From positions 1 through 43,950 of the forward strand of contig JANXXI010000308.1 in assembly GCA_025350695.1 (NCBI GenBank): 43,950 nucleotides of DNA, read 5' to 3'. Position 1 is the first letter of the stretch, and every line of letters begins with the position of its first letter. Positions 36,017 to 43,888 of the stretch are shown piece after piece. The translations under genes and the position numbers were made by a program. The notes beneath the pieces are model-generated. The model was given only the letters and a program-made list of their open reading frames with translations. It had not been told where the DNA came from and did no database searches. Origin of the DNA: Acidobacteriota bacterium (GTDB taxonomy: Bacteria > Acidobacteriota > Terriglobia > Bryobacterales > Bryobacteraceae).

Positions 36017-37628
36017 GACTGGAAATTCTCCAGAACAGGAACAGGCTGGCCAGGGGGCCAGCCGCAGACCAGGGGGTCTGCCCCACTTAGCAATCACTCA
36101 GCATGAACAACATTCAGAAAGTTTCAGCTATTCGCGACGGCAATTTGTTTCCTCCGGGCTGCTTGGGCTAGCACAGAAAAGTAACCGCAACATTGCTGGG
36201 GGCCTTGTATTTGAATCGCAAAACTTGGGACACTTGATCCGCGACAAGCAACCCTATTCCACTCCCGAACACCATGAACGCATGCCCGTCGTTATCATTG
36301 GCGGTGGGATCGCCGGACTGTCCGCTGCCTGGCGCCTTGGCAAACGCGGCTTCAAGGACTATGCACTACTGGAACTTGAACAGGACGCCGGAGGCAATGC
36401 CCGATGGGGTGAAAACGAGATCACCCGGTATCCGTGGGCCGCACACTATGTCCCGGTTCCGAACAAATCCTCCGTACTTGTTCGGGAACTCTTTGACGAG
36501 CTTGGCTTACTAAAAAACGGCCGTTGGGACGAGCGCCACTTATGCCACTCTCCGCAAGAACGCCTGTATCTCCACGGGCGGTGGCAGGAGGGACTAGAGC
36601 CGGAAAACGCCGCCACCAAAGAAGACCGCAAGCAATACAAGGCATTCGAAAAACGCATCGCGGAATTCCGCGCAACCGGGCAATTCACCGTGCCGCTCGA
36701 GTTGGGAGCAAAGCCATCGGCGCTTGACAAACTCAACTTCCGTGACTGGCTGAAGCAGAACCAATTCACGTCTCCGTATCTGAACTGGTACGCGGACTAC
36801 AGTTGCCGCGACGACTACGGATCTTCTTCAGGTCAAACTTCGGCCTGGGCCGGTATCCACTATTTCGCATCGCGCGAACACGAAGACAAAGGTCCGCTGA
36901 CATGGCCCGAGGGCAACGGTTGGATTGCCAAGCGGCTGATCGAAAAAGCCGGGGCACGCGTTCGTAAGTCCGAAATGGCGCGGCGTGTAGAACGCGTGGG
37001 CAGTAAGTGGCGAGTAACTACAGCCAAGAGCGTCTATAACACCGACGCCGTGATCTTCGCCGCACCCAGCTTTTTGGCTCCCCATTTGATTGATGGACAT
37101 CCGCCGATGACCGGCTTCGACTACTCGCCGTGGCTGACGGCCAATCTTACACTGGACCGAATGCCCGCTGAGCAGCAGGGCGCAGAGCGCGCGTGGGACA
37201 ACGTGATCTATAGTTCACCGTCACTCGGCTACGTCGTGGCAACGCATCAGAGTCTGGCGTCGCGCATTGACAAGAGCGTTTGGACTTATTACTTACCGTT
37301 GTCCGGAGAAGAACCGGCGGCGGCTCGCAGGCGATTGCTTGCTACCGATTGGGGAGCGTGGACAGAGTTCATCCTGGCTGACCTGGAGCGGGCGCATTCG
37401 GATATTCGGCAATGTGTGTCGCGGATCGACGTGTTTCGCAATGGGCATGCGATGGTGCGACCGTCGGTTGGCTTTTTGAGCAATGCGGCGCGCCGGCATG
37501 TGGCGAAGGGCGGCGGTGGCCTTGAGTTTGCGAATTCCGATGTGAGCGGCATTTCGATTTTTGAGCAGGCTCAGTATCGAGGCGTGCTGGCGGCGGATCG
37601 CGTGTTGGCGCGGATGGGTTCGGGATAG
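35985..37628 (+). CDS. FAD-dependent amine-oxidase-like oxidoreductase with Tat-type signal
   Basis: The 547-residue protein carries a twin-arginine-like signal SRRQFVSSGLLGLA (50-63), a Rossmann FAD site PVVIIGGGIAGLSAAWRLG (101-119) and the following GGNARWGEN segment typical of flavin amine oxidases and protoporphyrinogen-oxidase-like enzymes. The C-terminal FAD motif is less clear (ISIFEQAQYRGVLAADRVLARM). After AdoMet decarboxylase and an aminopropyltransferase, oxidation of a polyamine or an aminopropylated product is the obvious guess. Residues 19-35 are encoded by a dispersed palindromic repeat. No in-frame ATG, GTG or TTG lies between the repeat and the Tat motif, so the ATG at 35985 is the only likely start and the repeat peptide should be translated. 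Confidence 0.82.
   Translation: MTENGATSPGKTGNSPEQEQAGQGASRRPGGLPHLAITQHEQHSESFSYSRRQFVSSGLLGLAQKSNRNIAGGLVFESQNLGHLIRDKQPYSTPEHHERMPVVIIGGGIAGLSAAWRLGKRGFKDYALLELEQDAGGNARWGENEITRYPWAAHYVPVPNKSSVLVRELFDELGLLKNGRWDERHLCHSPQERLYLHGRWQEGLEPENAATKEDRKQYKAFEKRIAEFRATGQFTVPLELGAKPSALDKLNFRDWLKQNQFTSPYLNWYADYSCRDDYGSSSGQTSAWAGIHYFASREHEDKGPLTWPEGNGWIAKRLIEKAGARVRKSEMARRVERVGSKWRVTTAKSVYNTDAVIFAAPSFLAPHLIDGHPPMTGFDYSPWLTANLTLDRMPAEQQGAERAWDNVIYSSPSLGYVVATHQSLASRIDKSVWTYYLPLSGEEPAAARRRLLATDWGAWTEFILADLERAHSDIRQCVSRIDVFRNGHAMVRPSVGFLSNAARRHVAKGGGGLEFANSDVSGISIFEQAQYRGVLAADRVLARMGSG
36044..36088 (+). repeat. Twin-hairpin palindromic repeat, copy A
   Basis: GGCTGGCC-AGGG-GGCCAGCC (36044-36063) is followed at once by GCAGACC-AGGG-GGTCTGC (36064-36081) and CCCACTT. 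Both stems are perfect and both loops are AGGG. It is identical over 45 nt to copy B at 13997-14041, 22 kb away in an unrelated operon. It lies at the junction of the aminopropyltransferase and FAD genes and is in frame with the latter. Confidence 0.88.
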
Positions 37629-37834
37629 GGCGGCCATGCCGACTGGTCCCAGAGGCGGAGCAGGGCGTCCTTGGGCCGCCCGCCCACGTGGCGTGAGCCC
37701 AACTAAATGTGGATCGGGGGATGGGCAGGTTTAAGAAGTTCAGGTGAGAGGACTGGCGGCGTTGCGGAGTGGTCTTCCGGCTCTTGAAAGGCGCAGAGGA
37801 ACTTCACTATCTCGTCGAGTAAAGCGGCGAGTAT
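37629..37834. other. Intergenic stretch without an intact gene
   Basis: Together with the remnant that follows, the 315 nt between the FAD oxidoreductase and PolX hold no gene I accept. The first 70 nt are very G+C-rich, with inverted arms GGGCGGCC (37628-37635) and GGCCGCCC (37674-37681) about 38 nt apart. Short open frames on both strands here lack start signals and family resemblance. Confidence 0.6.
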
Positions 37835-37937
37835 TTGATAAGCCGCGAAGACCTGATTCGGAAAAAGGAATTCGCTGGACGGCCCCAGGATTTGGGAGAC
37901 GCGGTCGTGTTGCGCGAGCGTCCGCCGAAAACTGACG
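37823..37937 (+). pseudogene. C-terminal remnant of a nucleotidyltransferase-like gene
   Basis: After an in-frame TAA, the plus strand reads SGEYLISREDLIRKKEFAGRP, then QDLGDAVVLRERPPK. This closely resembles the C-terminal segment (VISREDLIRNK...GRPQDLADV) of the nucleotidyltransferase-like proteins often found as toxin-antitoxin or AbiE-type partners. No catalytic GS...D.D motif is present upstream. I read it as the tail of a decayed gene, compared from memory of the family only. Confidence 0.5.
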
Positions 37938-37943
37938 CACTGA

Positions 37944-39671
37944 CTATTTCCTCGCACGCAAGCTGCGGCGGAATTTGTCCGCGGTTAACGTATTCAAAAC
38001 GTCGCCCCCTTCAAGCCAACCTCGACGCGCCATCTTCACCCCGTAAGGCATGTTAGCCAAATGCTTGGGATGATGGGCATCCGTCGCGATGGTGAACTTA
38101 CAACCGCGAGCCTTGGCTTGGCGAATTAAGGCCGCGCTGATATCCAATCGCTCAGGACTGGCATTGATTTCCAGCGCGACACCGTGCTTGGCCGCCGCCG
38201 CTGCGATTCGCTCAAAATCGTAAGCATAGGCGTCGCGATGCAACAGCAGCCGCCCAGTCGGGTGGCCGATGATCTGCACCGAAGGATGTTCAATTGCCGC
38301 CAGCAAGCGGTCGGTCATCTCTTGTGACTCGAGGTTCATGAAGCTGTGTACACTGGCGATCACCACATCCAGTTCATCCAGCGCGTCTCGCTCAATGTCC
38401 ATCTGACCATCTTTCAGGATGTCGCACTCCAGGCCTGAAAACACGCGGATTCCCAGCCCTTCGTGATCGAGTTCTTTGACCCGATGGGCAAATTCCACCA
38501 CTCGTTTTTCATCCAGGCCATTGGCCATCGCCAGCGCTTTCGAATGGTCAGTAATGGCGATATATTCGTAACCGTAGGCCTTCGCCGCCGCCGCCATTTC
38601 TTCCAGCGTCGCGCGGCCATCCGTGGCGGTTGTATGCATGTGGATGTCGCCGCGCATGTCGGCCAGCTCAACCAGCGCAGGAAGTTCCCCCGCCGCGGCG
38701 GCTTCGATTTCACCTTGATTTTCGCGCATCTCCGGTGGAATGAAAGCTAGACCGAGCTTGTTGTAAATTTCCTCTTCGGTGACGCCGGCCACACGCTCTC
38801 CGTTGTCCACTCGCGCCAAGCCATATTCGTTCAACGTGAAGCCCATTTTCAGTGCGCGTTGGCGAAGCGCCACATTATGTTCCTTGCTGCCCGTGAAGTA
38901 CTGCATGGCCGCGCCGAAACTTTCAACGGGCACCGCCCGCACGTCCACTTGAATACCTTCCACGCCGACGCGCCCGCTGGCTTTGCCTTCGCCCTTACCA
39001 AGCAGCTCGGCAAGGCGCGGCCATTTGGCGAAAGTATCGAGGGCTTCGGTGGCGCGCGGCCCGGCCACCAGGATGTCCACATCGCCCGCTGTTTCCTTTC
39101 CCCGGCGCAAACTACCGGCGGGGGTGATCGAATCGACGCCTTCCTGTTGCAGCAGCGCGATTACTTCCTTCGCGGTGGCGTCGGCGAAGCTTAGCAGGAA
39201 GCGGCCAGAACTGCGACGGTACTGCGCGATGGAACGAAGCACTTTCTGTTCCAGCTTTTCACCCATGCGCGGCAGTTCGCGTAGCTTGCCCTCTTGGCAA
39301 AGGCGTTCCAAACCATCAATAGTGGAGACACGGAACTGCTCGTAAATAGTTCGGATGGACTTCGGTCCGAGCCCTTGAATCTTCAGTAGCTCAAGCGCCG
39401 ACGGCGGGTACTTATGCATCATTTCGTCGCGGCGTTCGAAACTGCCGCGCTCGGCGAGCTCGGCGAGAATCGCGGCGATGCCTTTGCCGATGCCGGAAAT
39501 GTCGGTCACCTTGCGGGACGGATCTTTGAGGATGTCCAGCACGCGTTCGGGATAACCCTCAATGACAGCCCTGGCGTTCCGATAGCTGCGGATGCGAAAT
39601 GAATCTTCACCGGCGATTTCCATCAGGTCGGCTGTTTCATCCAGCAAGCGCGCGACTTCTACGTTTTCCAT
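37944..39671 (-). CDS. polX: DNA polymerase/3'-5' exonuclease PolX
   Basis: This 575-residue protein is the usual length of bacterial PolX. It has an N-terminal helix-hairpin-helix 8-kDa domain (LLDETADLMEIAGEDSFRIRSYRNA, DISGIGKGIAAILAELAERGS), a second HhH (LLKIQGLGPKSIRTIYEQF), a nucleotidyltransferase palm with RRGKETAGDVDILVAG supplying metal aspartates, and a C-terminal PHP domain (DIHMHTTATDGRATLEEMAAAAKAYGYEYIAITDHS). It fills short gaps in base-excision repair; the PHP domain gives manganese-dependent 3'-5' exonuclease and AP-endonuclease activity. It starts 24 nt after the Rrf2 regulator and is probably co-transcribed with it. Confidence 0.96.
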   Translation of the reverse strand: MENVEVARLLDETADLMEIAGEDSFRIRSYRNARAVIEGYPERVLDILKDPSRKVTDISGIGKGIAAILAELAERGSFERRDEMMHKYPPSALELLKIQGLGPKSIRTIYEQFRVSTIDGLERLCQEGKLRELPRMGEKLEQKVLRSIAQYRRSSGRFLLSFADATAKEVIALLQQEGVDSITPAGSLRRGKETAGDVDILVAGPRATEALDTFAKWPRLAELLGKGEGKASGRVGVEGIQVDVRAVPVESFGAAMQYFTGSKEHNVALRQRALKMGFTLNEYGLARVDNGERVAGVTEEEIYNKLGLAFIPPEMRENQGEIEAAAAGELPALVELADMRGDIHMHTTATDGRATLEEMAAAAKAYGYEYIAITDHSKALAMANGLDEKRVVEFAHRVKELDHEGLGIRVFSGLECDILKDGQMDIERDALDELDVVIASVHSFMNLESQEMTDRLLAAIEHPSVQIIGHPTGRLLLHRDAYAYDFERIAAAAAKHGVALEINASPERLDISAALIRQAKARGCKFTIATDAHHPKHLANMPYGVKMARRGWLEGGDVLNTLTADKFRRSLRARK

Positions 39672-39695
39672 GTATCTCTATTTTCGCAGGGATTT

Positions 39696-40169
39696 TCAAA
39701 TGTAGAACATGATCTCCTGATCGTGTTCCGCTTCGGCCTTTGCGGCGTCTTCCCGCCGGCACACTTCGGCCAGTGAAATGCGGTCAAGAATCAGGGCCAT
39801 CGCATCGCGGACTTCGCGCATTACCAGCTTCGTCCCACAAAAACGGTCGTCCACGCATTCATCGCACTTACGATATGCTTTCTCGCTGGCGCAGGGCAGC
39901 GGGGCTAGTGGGCCTTCTATCAGCCGAATCACCTGGCCAACCATAATGCTTTCCGGAGGAGCCACCAACGTATAGCCACCGCCTTTACCCTTCTTGCTGT
40001 CAACCAATCCGTCCTTCTTTAATCCAAGCAGAATCTGTTCCAGGAATTGCTGAGGGATGCTTTCTTCTTTCGACAGTTTGGCGCTGAGCACAGGGCCTTG
40101 GCCGTATTGGCGGGCAAGTGAGTAAAGCGCCCGGAGCGTGTATTGGGTTTTCTTCGACAGAGTGCGCAT
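39696..40169 (-). CDS. Rrf2-family transcriptional regulator with cluster-type cysteines
   Basis: This 157-residue winged-helix protein matches Rrf2 regulators: LSKKTQYTLRALYSLARQYG, IPQQFLEQILLGLKKDGLVDSKKGKGGGYTL and APPESIMVGQVIRLIEG. Four cysteines lie where the Fe-S cluster sits in IscR and NsrR (C93, C102, C105, C111), so sensing of iron-sulfur status, nitric oxide or redox is likely. It lies before polX and is divergent from the cytochrome P460 gene with only 52 nt between starts, so it may also control that gene. The exact signal cannot be told from sequence. Confidence 0.92.
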   Translation of the reverse strand: MRTLSKKTQYTLRALYSLARQYGQGPVLSAKLSKEESIPQQFLEQILLGLKKDGLVDSKKGKGGGYTLVAPPESIMVGQVIRLIEGPLAPLPCASEKAYRKCDECVDDRFCGTKLVMREVRDAMALILDRISLAEVCRREDAAKAEAEHDQEIMFYI

Positions 40170-40206
40170 GACGAGGCTTACGTTCCCAGTTTCCCACGAG
40201 AGCGGC

Positions 40207-40222
40207 TGTTACAATGCAAAGA
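40207..40222 (+). promoter_or_regulatory. Extended -10 promoter for a leaderless cytochrome P460 mRNA
   Basis: TGT directly before TACAAT (40210-40215) makes an extended -10 box. Exactly 6 nt separate it from the ATG at 40222, so the transcript would begin on or beside the start codon. No Shine-Dalgarno is present. The same layout is seen at 43889-43904 and before the PadR gene. Confidence 0.5.
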
Positions 40223-40743
40223 TGCGACGTTTATTGGTTCCGTTTCTGTTTGGTTGCGCGGCGCTCATTGCCGCAATGAACTTCGAGCCCCGCTACGAAG
40301 CCAGTGGCCAGATGCTGATTCCAGATGGGTACCGGCAATGGCAATTCGTCGGCTCCAACATGGGCATCGGGTATGATGCTTCGATCAAGAAGGGAACCTT
40401 CAAGAACATCTACATTCAACCGGAGGCTTACCGGACGTTCAAGGCAACGGGCAAATTTCCGGATAAGACGGTGCTGGTGATGGAAGTTTTCTCGGCTGGA
40501 GAAAAGGCTGCTCCGGCGAAGACCGGGCATTTTGAAGAGAAGTTCCTGGGCATTGAAGCGGCGGTGAAGGATGAAGGTAAGTTCCCGACGGAAAAATGGG
40601 CCTATTACAACTTCATTGCGCAGAGCGGCGGAGCGTTGAAATCGGCCAAGGCGTTTCCAAAAGAGGCTTGTTGGAATTGCCACAACGAGCACGCAAAGGT
40701 GGATAACGTGTTCGTGCAGTTTTATCCGGCATTGCGGGATTGA
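40222..40743 (+). CDS. Cytochrome P460-family protein
   Basis: This 173-residue protein has a signal peptide (MRRLLVPFLFGCAALIAAMN), a beta-rich P460 domain (MLIPDGYRQWQFVGSNMGIGYD, KTVLVMEVFSAGEK, WAYYNFI) and one C-terminal haem site CWNCH (150-154). P460 cytochromes have a lysine crosslinked to haem and oxidise hydroxylamine, while related cytochromes c' beta bind NO; which type this is cannot be decided by eye. The frame is open upstream to 40138, but the signal peptide starts at the ATG at 40222. It is divergent from an Rrf2 regulator with cluster-type cysteines, which fits a nitrogen-oxide response; inference. Confidence 0.85.
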   Translation: MRRLLVPFLFGCAALIAAMNFEPRYEASGQMLIPDGYRQWQFVGSNMGIGYDASIKKGTFKNIYIQPEAYRTFKATGKFPDKTVLVMEVFSAGEKAAPAKTGHFEEKFLGIEAAVKDEGKFPTEKWAYYNFIAQSGGALKSAKAFPKEACWNCHNEHAKVDNVFVQFYPALRD

Positions 40744-40780
40744 CATGCGGCAAACAGCGACCGCGATCTTAAAGTAACCG

Positions 40781-41605
40781 TCAGACTTTTGTGACGCGCC
40801 GCAACGTATACAATTCCGGATTCACTGTCGACCGCTCCAACTTCTTCCAATCGTCATTAACGTGAACCACCTTGCCGGTAATATGATTCGAGGATTCACT
40901 TGCCAGAAACGCCGCCAGTTGAATTTGTCGTTCCGCCTTCACGCCGCCTGTTGCACGCACGGTCGTCGCGTCTTCAATTTCCTTCCACCCGGCCTTCTCG
41001 TCGGCGTTGAGAATTTCGTCCGTCATGGAAGTATAACTGCCTCCGGGGGCCATGCAATTCACCTGGACATTGTGATCCCCCACCTCAAGCGCGATGGTTT
41101 CGATCATCCGCACTAGGCCCGTCTTCGCCGCTGCATAGGCCGTAAAGTTCGGTCTAGCCGTCAACGATCCTCCCCCGCTAAGCGCGATAATCTTCCCGTT
41201 GCGGCGCTCAATCATAGGACCCAGAACGGCGCGGATAGAGTTCATGACGCCGAACAGATTCGTCTCAACCGTCTCACACCATTGCTTTGGATTGGTTTCA
41301 AGAAACGGGCCAATAGGACCTTGGATTCCCGCGGCGGCGATAAGCACATCCACCGAACCCCAATGGACACGCATCCGTTCAGCCGCTGCTTGCAGCTGAT
41401 CGAGGTGACGAACATCGGCCCGCAAGTGAAGCGCAACGCCGCCCGCATGTTCAATCTCCAATTTAGCCAGGTCAATTTCCGCTTTGGAGCGAGCCAATAA
41501 TCCGACGCGAGCGCCGGTGGCTGCAAGCCCAATGGCTAGCCTTTTGCCAATACCGCGGCTGGCTCCTGTGATGAGAATGTTTTTGTTGGTTAGCGAATTC
41601 GACAT
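40781..41605 (-). CDS. Short-chain dehydrogenase/reductase (SDR)
   Basis: This 274-residue classical SDR has the dinucleotide motif TGASRGIG (13-20), NAG-like AAAG near 90-93, catalytic S143, Y157 and K161 (YAAAK). The arginines following the first loop (LLARSKAE) suggest NADPH use. The substrate cannot be inferred; the family reduces or oxidises alcohols, ketones and sugars. A consensus -10 lies 26 nt upstream, so it has its own promoter and is not simply co-transcribed with the amidohydrolase. Confidence 0.92.
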   Translation of the reverse strand: MSNSLTNKNILITGASRGIGKRLAIGLAATGARVGLLARSKAEIDLAKLEIEHAGGVALHLRADVRHLDQLQAAAERMRVHWGSVDVLIAAAGIQGPIGPFLETNPKQWCETVETNLFGVMNSIRAVLGPMIERRNGKIIALSGGGSLTARPNFTAYAAAKTGLVRMIETIALEVGDHNVQVNCMAPGGSYTSMTDEILNADEKAGWKEIEDATTVRATGGVKAERQIQLAAFLASESSNHITGKVVHVNDDWKKLERSTVNPELYTLRRVTKV

Positions 41606-41630
41606 GGTTCGGCGGGTGAGGGCCAGCTTT

Positions 41631-41636
41631 ATTATA
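41631..41636 (-). promoter_or_regulatory. Consensus -10 box for the SDR gene
   Basis: The minus strand reads TATAAT here, 25 nt before the SDR start codon and just past the stop of the amidohydrolase gene (41642). I see no good -35 at 17 nt. It is the only perfect TATAAT found directly upstream of a gene in this region. Confidence 0.5.
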
Positions 41637-41641
41637 GGCGG

Positions 41642-43060
41642 TTACTTATCGCGGTAAGTAAAAGGCGGCTTTGCATCTTCAGGCAACCGCGAATGGTAGA
41701 CGTGACCGGCGCGCCGCTTGTCGAAATCCTTGCGCACAGCTTCAAGCTGGGTGGGGACCTCGTATAGGTCAATCGCCATTAGTGTCAGAGTTTTTGCGGC
41801 CAGCACCATTCCCTTGCGCCCAATTGAAGACCCGGCGCAAGCTGTTGATTGCCAGCTGTGCAGCGGCGCCCCGGGAACGTTGGTGGCAATAGAGACTTCG
41901 GTGGTTGGGACGGACCAACTAACATCGGCAAGGTCGGTGGACCCGCCGCTATGGCCACCCTCCAGCTTCGCAATATTCATCGCATTGTCGATCGGCGGCA
42001 GAGCGCCGGTTAGTGACTTGCGGATCTGTTCCGCAAATAGCGTTTCATCCGGCGAATAACGGATGCCTCCGATGCGATGCAGTTGCTTGTTTGCCAGTGC
42101 GGCCAACGTGTCGTTGGGCAGAGTGTTGTAGACGCTGTTCACCAGCTCCAACTCGAATTTGGTTTCGGTGGCCATAGCGGCGCCCTCGGCCGCCTTCTGA
42201 ATGCGGGCCCAGATGCCATCGAGCGTGACCATGCCGGGATAGCGCAAATAGAGATAGCTTTCGGCGAGGTCGGGCACAATGTTAGGTGCATCGCCGCCCT
42301 TGGTGATGACGTAGTGAATGCGCGTTGCTTCGGGAACGTGCTCGCGCATCAGTTCAATGGCGTGGCTGAAAAGCAGCAATCCATCAAGAGCGGAACGCCC
42401 CATTTCCGGAGCGATGGCGGCGTGTGAGGCTTTACCGCGGAACCGGAACCGGGCTGTGATGTTGGCTTGCGAGGTTTTCAGACTCGCCCCGTTCTCGTCG
42501 CTGGGGTGCCAGGCAAGCACGGCGTCGACATTGTTGAAGGCGCCCGCGCGTATCATATAGATCTTTCCGCCGCCACCCTCCTCGGCCGGTGTTCCGAAAA
42601 ATTTGATTGTTCCACGGCGCTTTGATTCTTGTAGATATTCCTTGATGGTGATGGCGGCGAAAGTAGAGGAGGCGCCAAGTAAGTTGTGACCACAACCATG
42701 GCCGGGTGCGCCAACGGTGATGGGTTGCTTTTCCGGCTTGTCGGATTGCGAGAGGCCGGGCAAAGCGTCGTACTCACCAAGTATGCCGATGACGGGTTGA
42801 CCTTCGCCCCAAGTGGCGGTGAAGGCGGTGGGTATGCCGGCAATGTTTTCGGCAATGTGGAAGCCGTTGCGGCGGAGCTCGTCTTGGAGCAACGCGGAGC
42901 TCTTCAATTCTTTGTAGCCGAGTTCTGGAGTTTCCCAAATGGTGCGAGCGAGTTGCCCGTAGTGCGAAGCCGCCTTATCCATCTTTTCGAGCAGCGGTGG
43001 GATTGGTTGGGCGTGAAGGGGAAGGGTAGCAAGGAGCATCGCCAGCGCGCGGGTGGTCAT
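41642..43060 (-). CDS. Exported M20-family amidohydrolase (AbgB-like)
   Basis: This 472-residue protein has a signal peptide (1-18, ending LPLHAQ) and an M20 dizinc peptidase/amidohydrolase fold. Metal and catalytic residues visible are H121 and H125 in GHGCGHN, and E160/E161 in TPAEEGGGG. The interposed dimerisation domain (about 205-320) begins after the ANITARFRFRGKASHAA segment. The closest type is the aminobenzoyl-glutamate hydrolase/AbgB group, cleaving an amide bond of an amino-acid conjugate; the substrate is unproven. Secretion is unusual for that group but common in Acidobacteria. A decayed copy of its N-terminal part lies near 43749-43811. Confidence 0.9.
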   Translation of the reverse strand: MTTRALAMLLATLPLHAQPIPPLLEKMDKAASHYGQLARTIWETPELGYKELKSSALLQDELRRNGFHIAENIAGIPTAFTATWGEGQPVIGILGEYDALPGLSQSDKPEKQPITVGAPGHGCGHNLLGASSTFAAITIKEYLQESKRRGTIKFFGTPAEEGGGGKIYMIRAGAFNNVDAVLAWHPSDENGASLKTSQANITARFRFRGKASHAAIAPEMGRSALDGLLLFSHAIELMREHVPEATRIHYVITKGGDAPNIVPDLAESYLYLRYPGMVTLDGIWARIQKAAEGAAMATETKFELELVNSVYNTLPNDTLAALANKQLHRIGGIRYSPDETLFAEQIRKSLTGALPPIDNAMNIAKLEGGHSGGSTDLADVSWSVPTTEVSIATNVPGAPLHSWQSTACAGSSIGRKGMVLAAKTLTLMAIDLYEVPTQLEAVRKDFDKRRAGHVYHSRLPEDAKPPFTYRDK

Positions 43061-43381
43061 AAAGACAATGGTATGCCACCGCGGACAAGGAATCTACGAA
43101 ACGGATGCATGCCGCTATGCGATACAAACAATTTTGAGCAGCAACTAGTTTTGAGGCAAGCCGCAGTGATTCTGTTGGAGGTCGCCTTTGGGATGTTTTG
43201 GGGTGCTTTGACTCGCATGGTCGGCTCAAGCGTGGAGGCAACGGATTCTTGTGATTCTTGGCGGGCGGTCTATTAGGCGGACGCCAGAGTAGGACCATTT
43301 GCATTGCCCGCGCGAGTTGCAAGATATCCCCATTGTCGAAAATCAAAAAAAGGACCCATCTCCGTCGTAATCAACGAATCA
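43061..43381. other. Intergenic stretch without a gene
   Basis: These 321 nt between the amidohydrolase and XRE genes hold only short open frames without family resemblance or start signals. TACCAT on the minus strand (43073-43068), 7 nt before the amidohydrolase ATG, could be a -10 box for a leaderless transcript. I see no RNA gene or repeat. Confidence 0.55.
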
Positions 43382-43693
43382 TCAATCCAAGCCGATTCTT
43401 CCGCCAGTGTGTAAGCGCCGTTTTATCGGCACAACATTTAACTCCACTCTCTTGTCTAGCACTTCTGCAATTCGTTTCAGCATGAAGAGCGAATGGCCCT
43501 CATAATCTGCGTCTTCTAGGCGGCAAATGGCCGAAGCGGTAGTTGCAACACGCTTAGCCAACTCTCGCTGACTCAAACTCGCCCTCGTACGAAGTTGGTA
43601 AATCTTGCGGGCAATTTCAGAATTGAGTTCCTCTTGTTCGTAAATGTGGGCGCGTTCCTCATTGTCTCCAATGTAGCGGTCATAGAGGAATTG
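43382..43693 (-). pseudogene. XRE-family antitoxin-like gene with a damaged 5' end
   Basis: The open frame after a TAG (43696-43694) encodes 103 residues. It reads YDRYIGDNEERAHIYEQEEL, then NSEIARKIYQLRTRASLSQRELAKRV...SAICRLEDADYEGHSLFMLKRIAEVL and a short basic tail. This is a HigA/RelB-type XRE helix-turn-helix antidote including its usual N-terminal helix. No ATG, GTG or TTG starts that N-terminal part: the first usable codon is a TTG at 43576, already inside the DNA-binding domain. The reading continues in the same frame before the TAG (SSETKRF), as if a nonsense mutation interrupted it. No toxin gene is adjacent. A short product from 43576 is possible. Confidence 0.6.
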
Positions 43694-43748
43694 CTAGAAT
43701 CGCTTGGTCTCAGATGAATAAGTGGCTCCGTGATCAGAATATTCTCTT

Positions 43749-43811
43749 GGCAAAGCGTCGTACTCGATGCGGAAACCGTTGCAGCGGACCTGCGAGCGGT
43801 TATCGAGCAAC
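43749..43811 (-). pseudogene. Remnant of a second M20 amidohydrolase gene with internal deletion
   Basis: GGCAAAGCGTCGTACTC (43749-43765) is identical to the stretch near 42759-42775 in the intact amidohydrolase gene, where it encodes EYDALP. The adjoining part near 43769-43811 matches the stretch near 42860-42896, encoding the LLQDELRRNGF region. About 80 nt that separate the two in the intact gene are missing here. On the minus strand the fragment reads NGFRIEYDALP. It is a scar of a paralogous copy next to the damaged antitoxin gene. Confidence 0.6.
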
Positions 43812-43888
43812 ATCATAAGACGGCACAATGTTTTTAATCTTTCTGAGGCGGATTAACAGGGTCTGTTTAGCCCTGCGTTTCTCGCTTG

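Noticed and set aside
37628-37681. Inverted arms GGGCGGCC / GGCCGCCC after the FAD oxidoreductase gene as a terminator
   Set aside because: The loop would be about 38 nt and no T-run follows; G+C-rich arms of this length are expected by chance.
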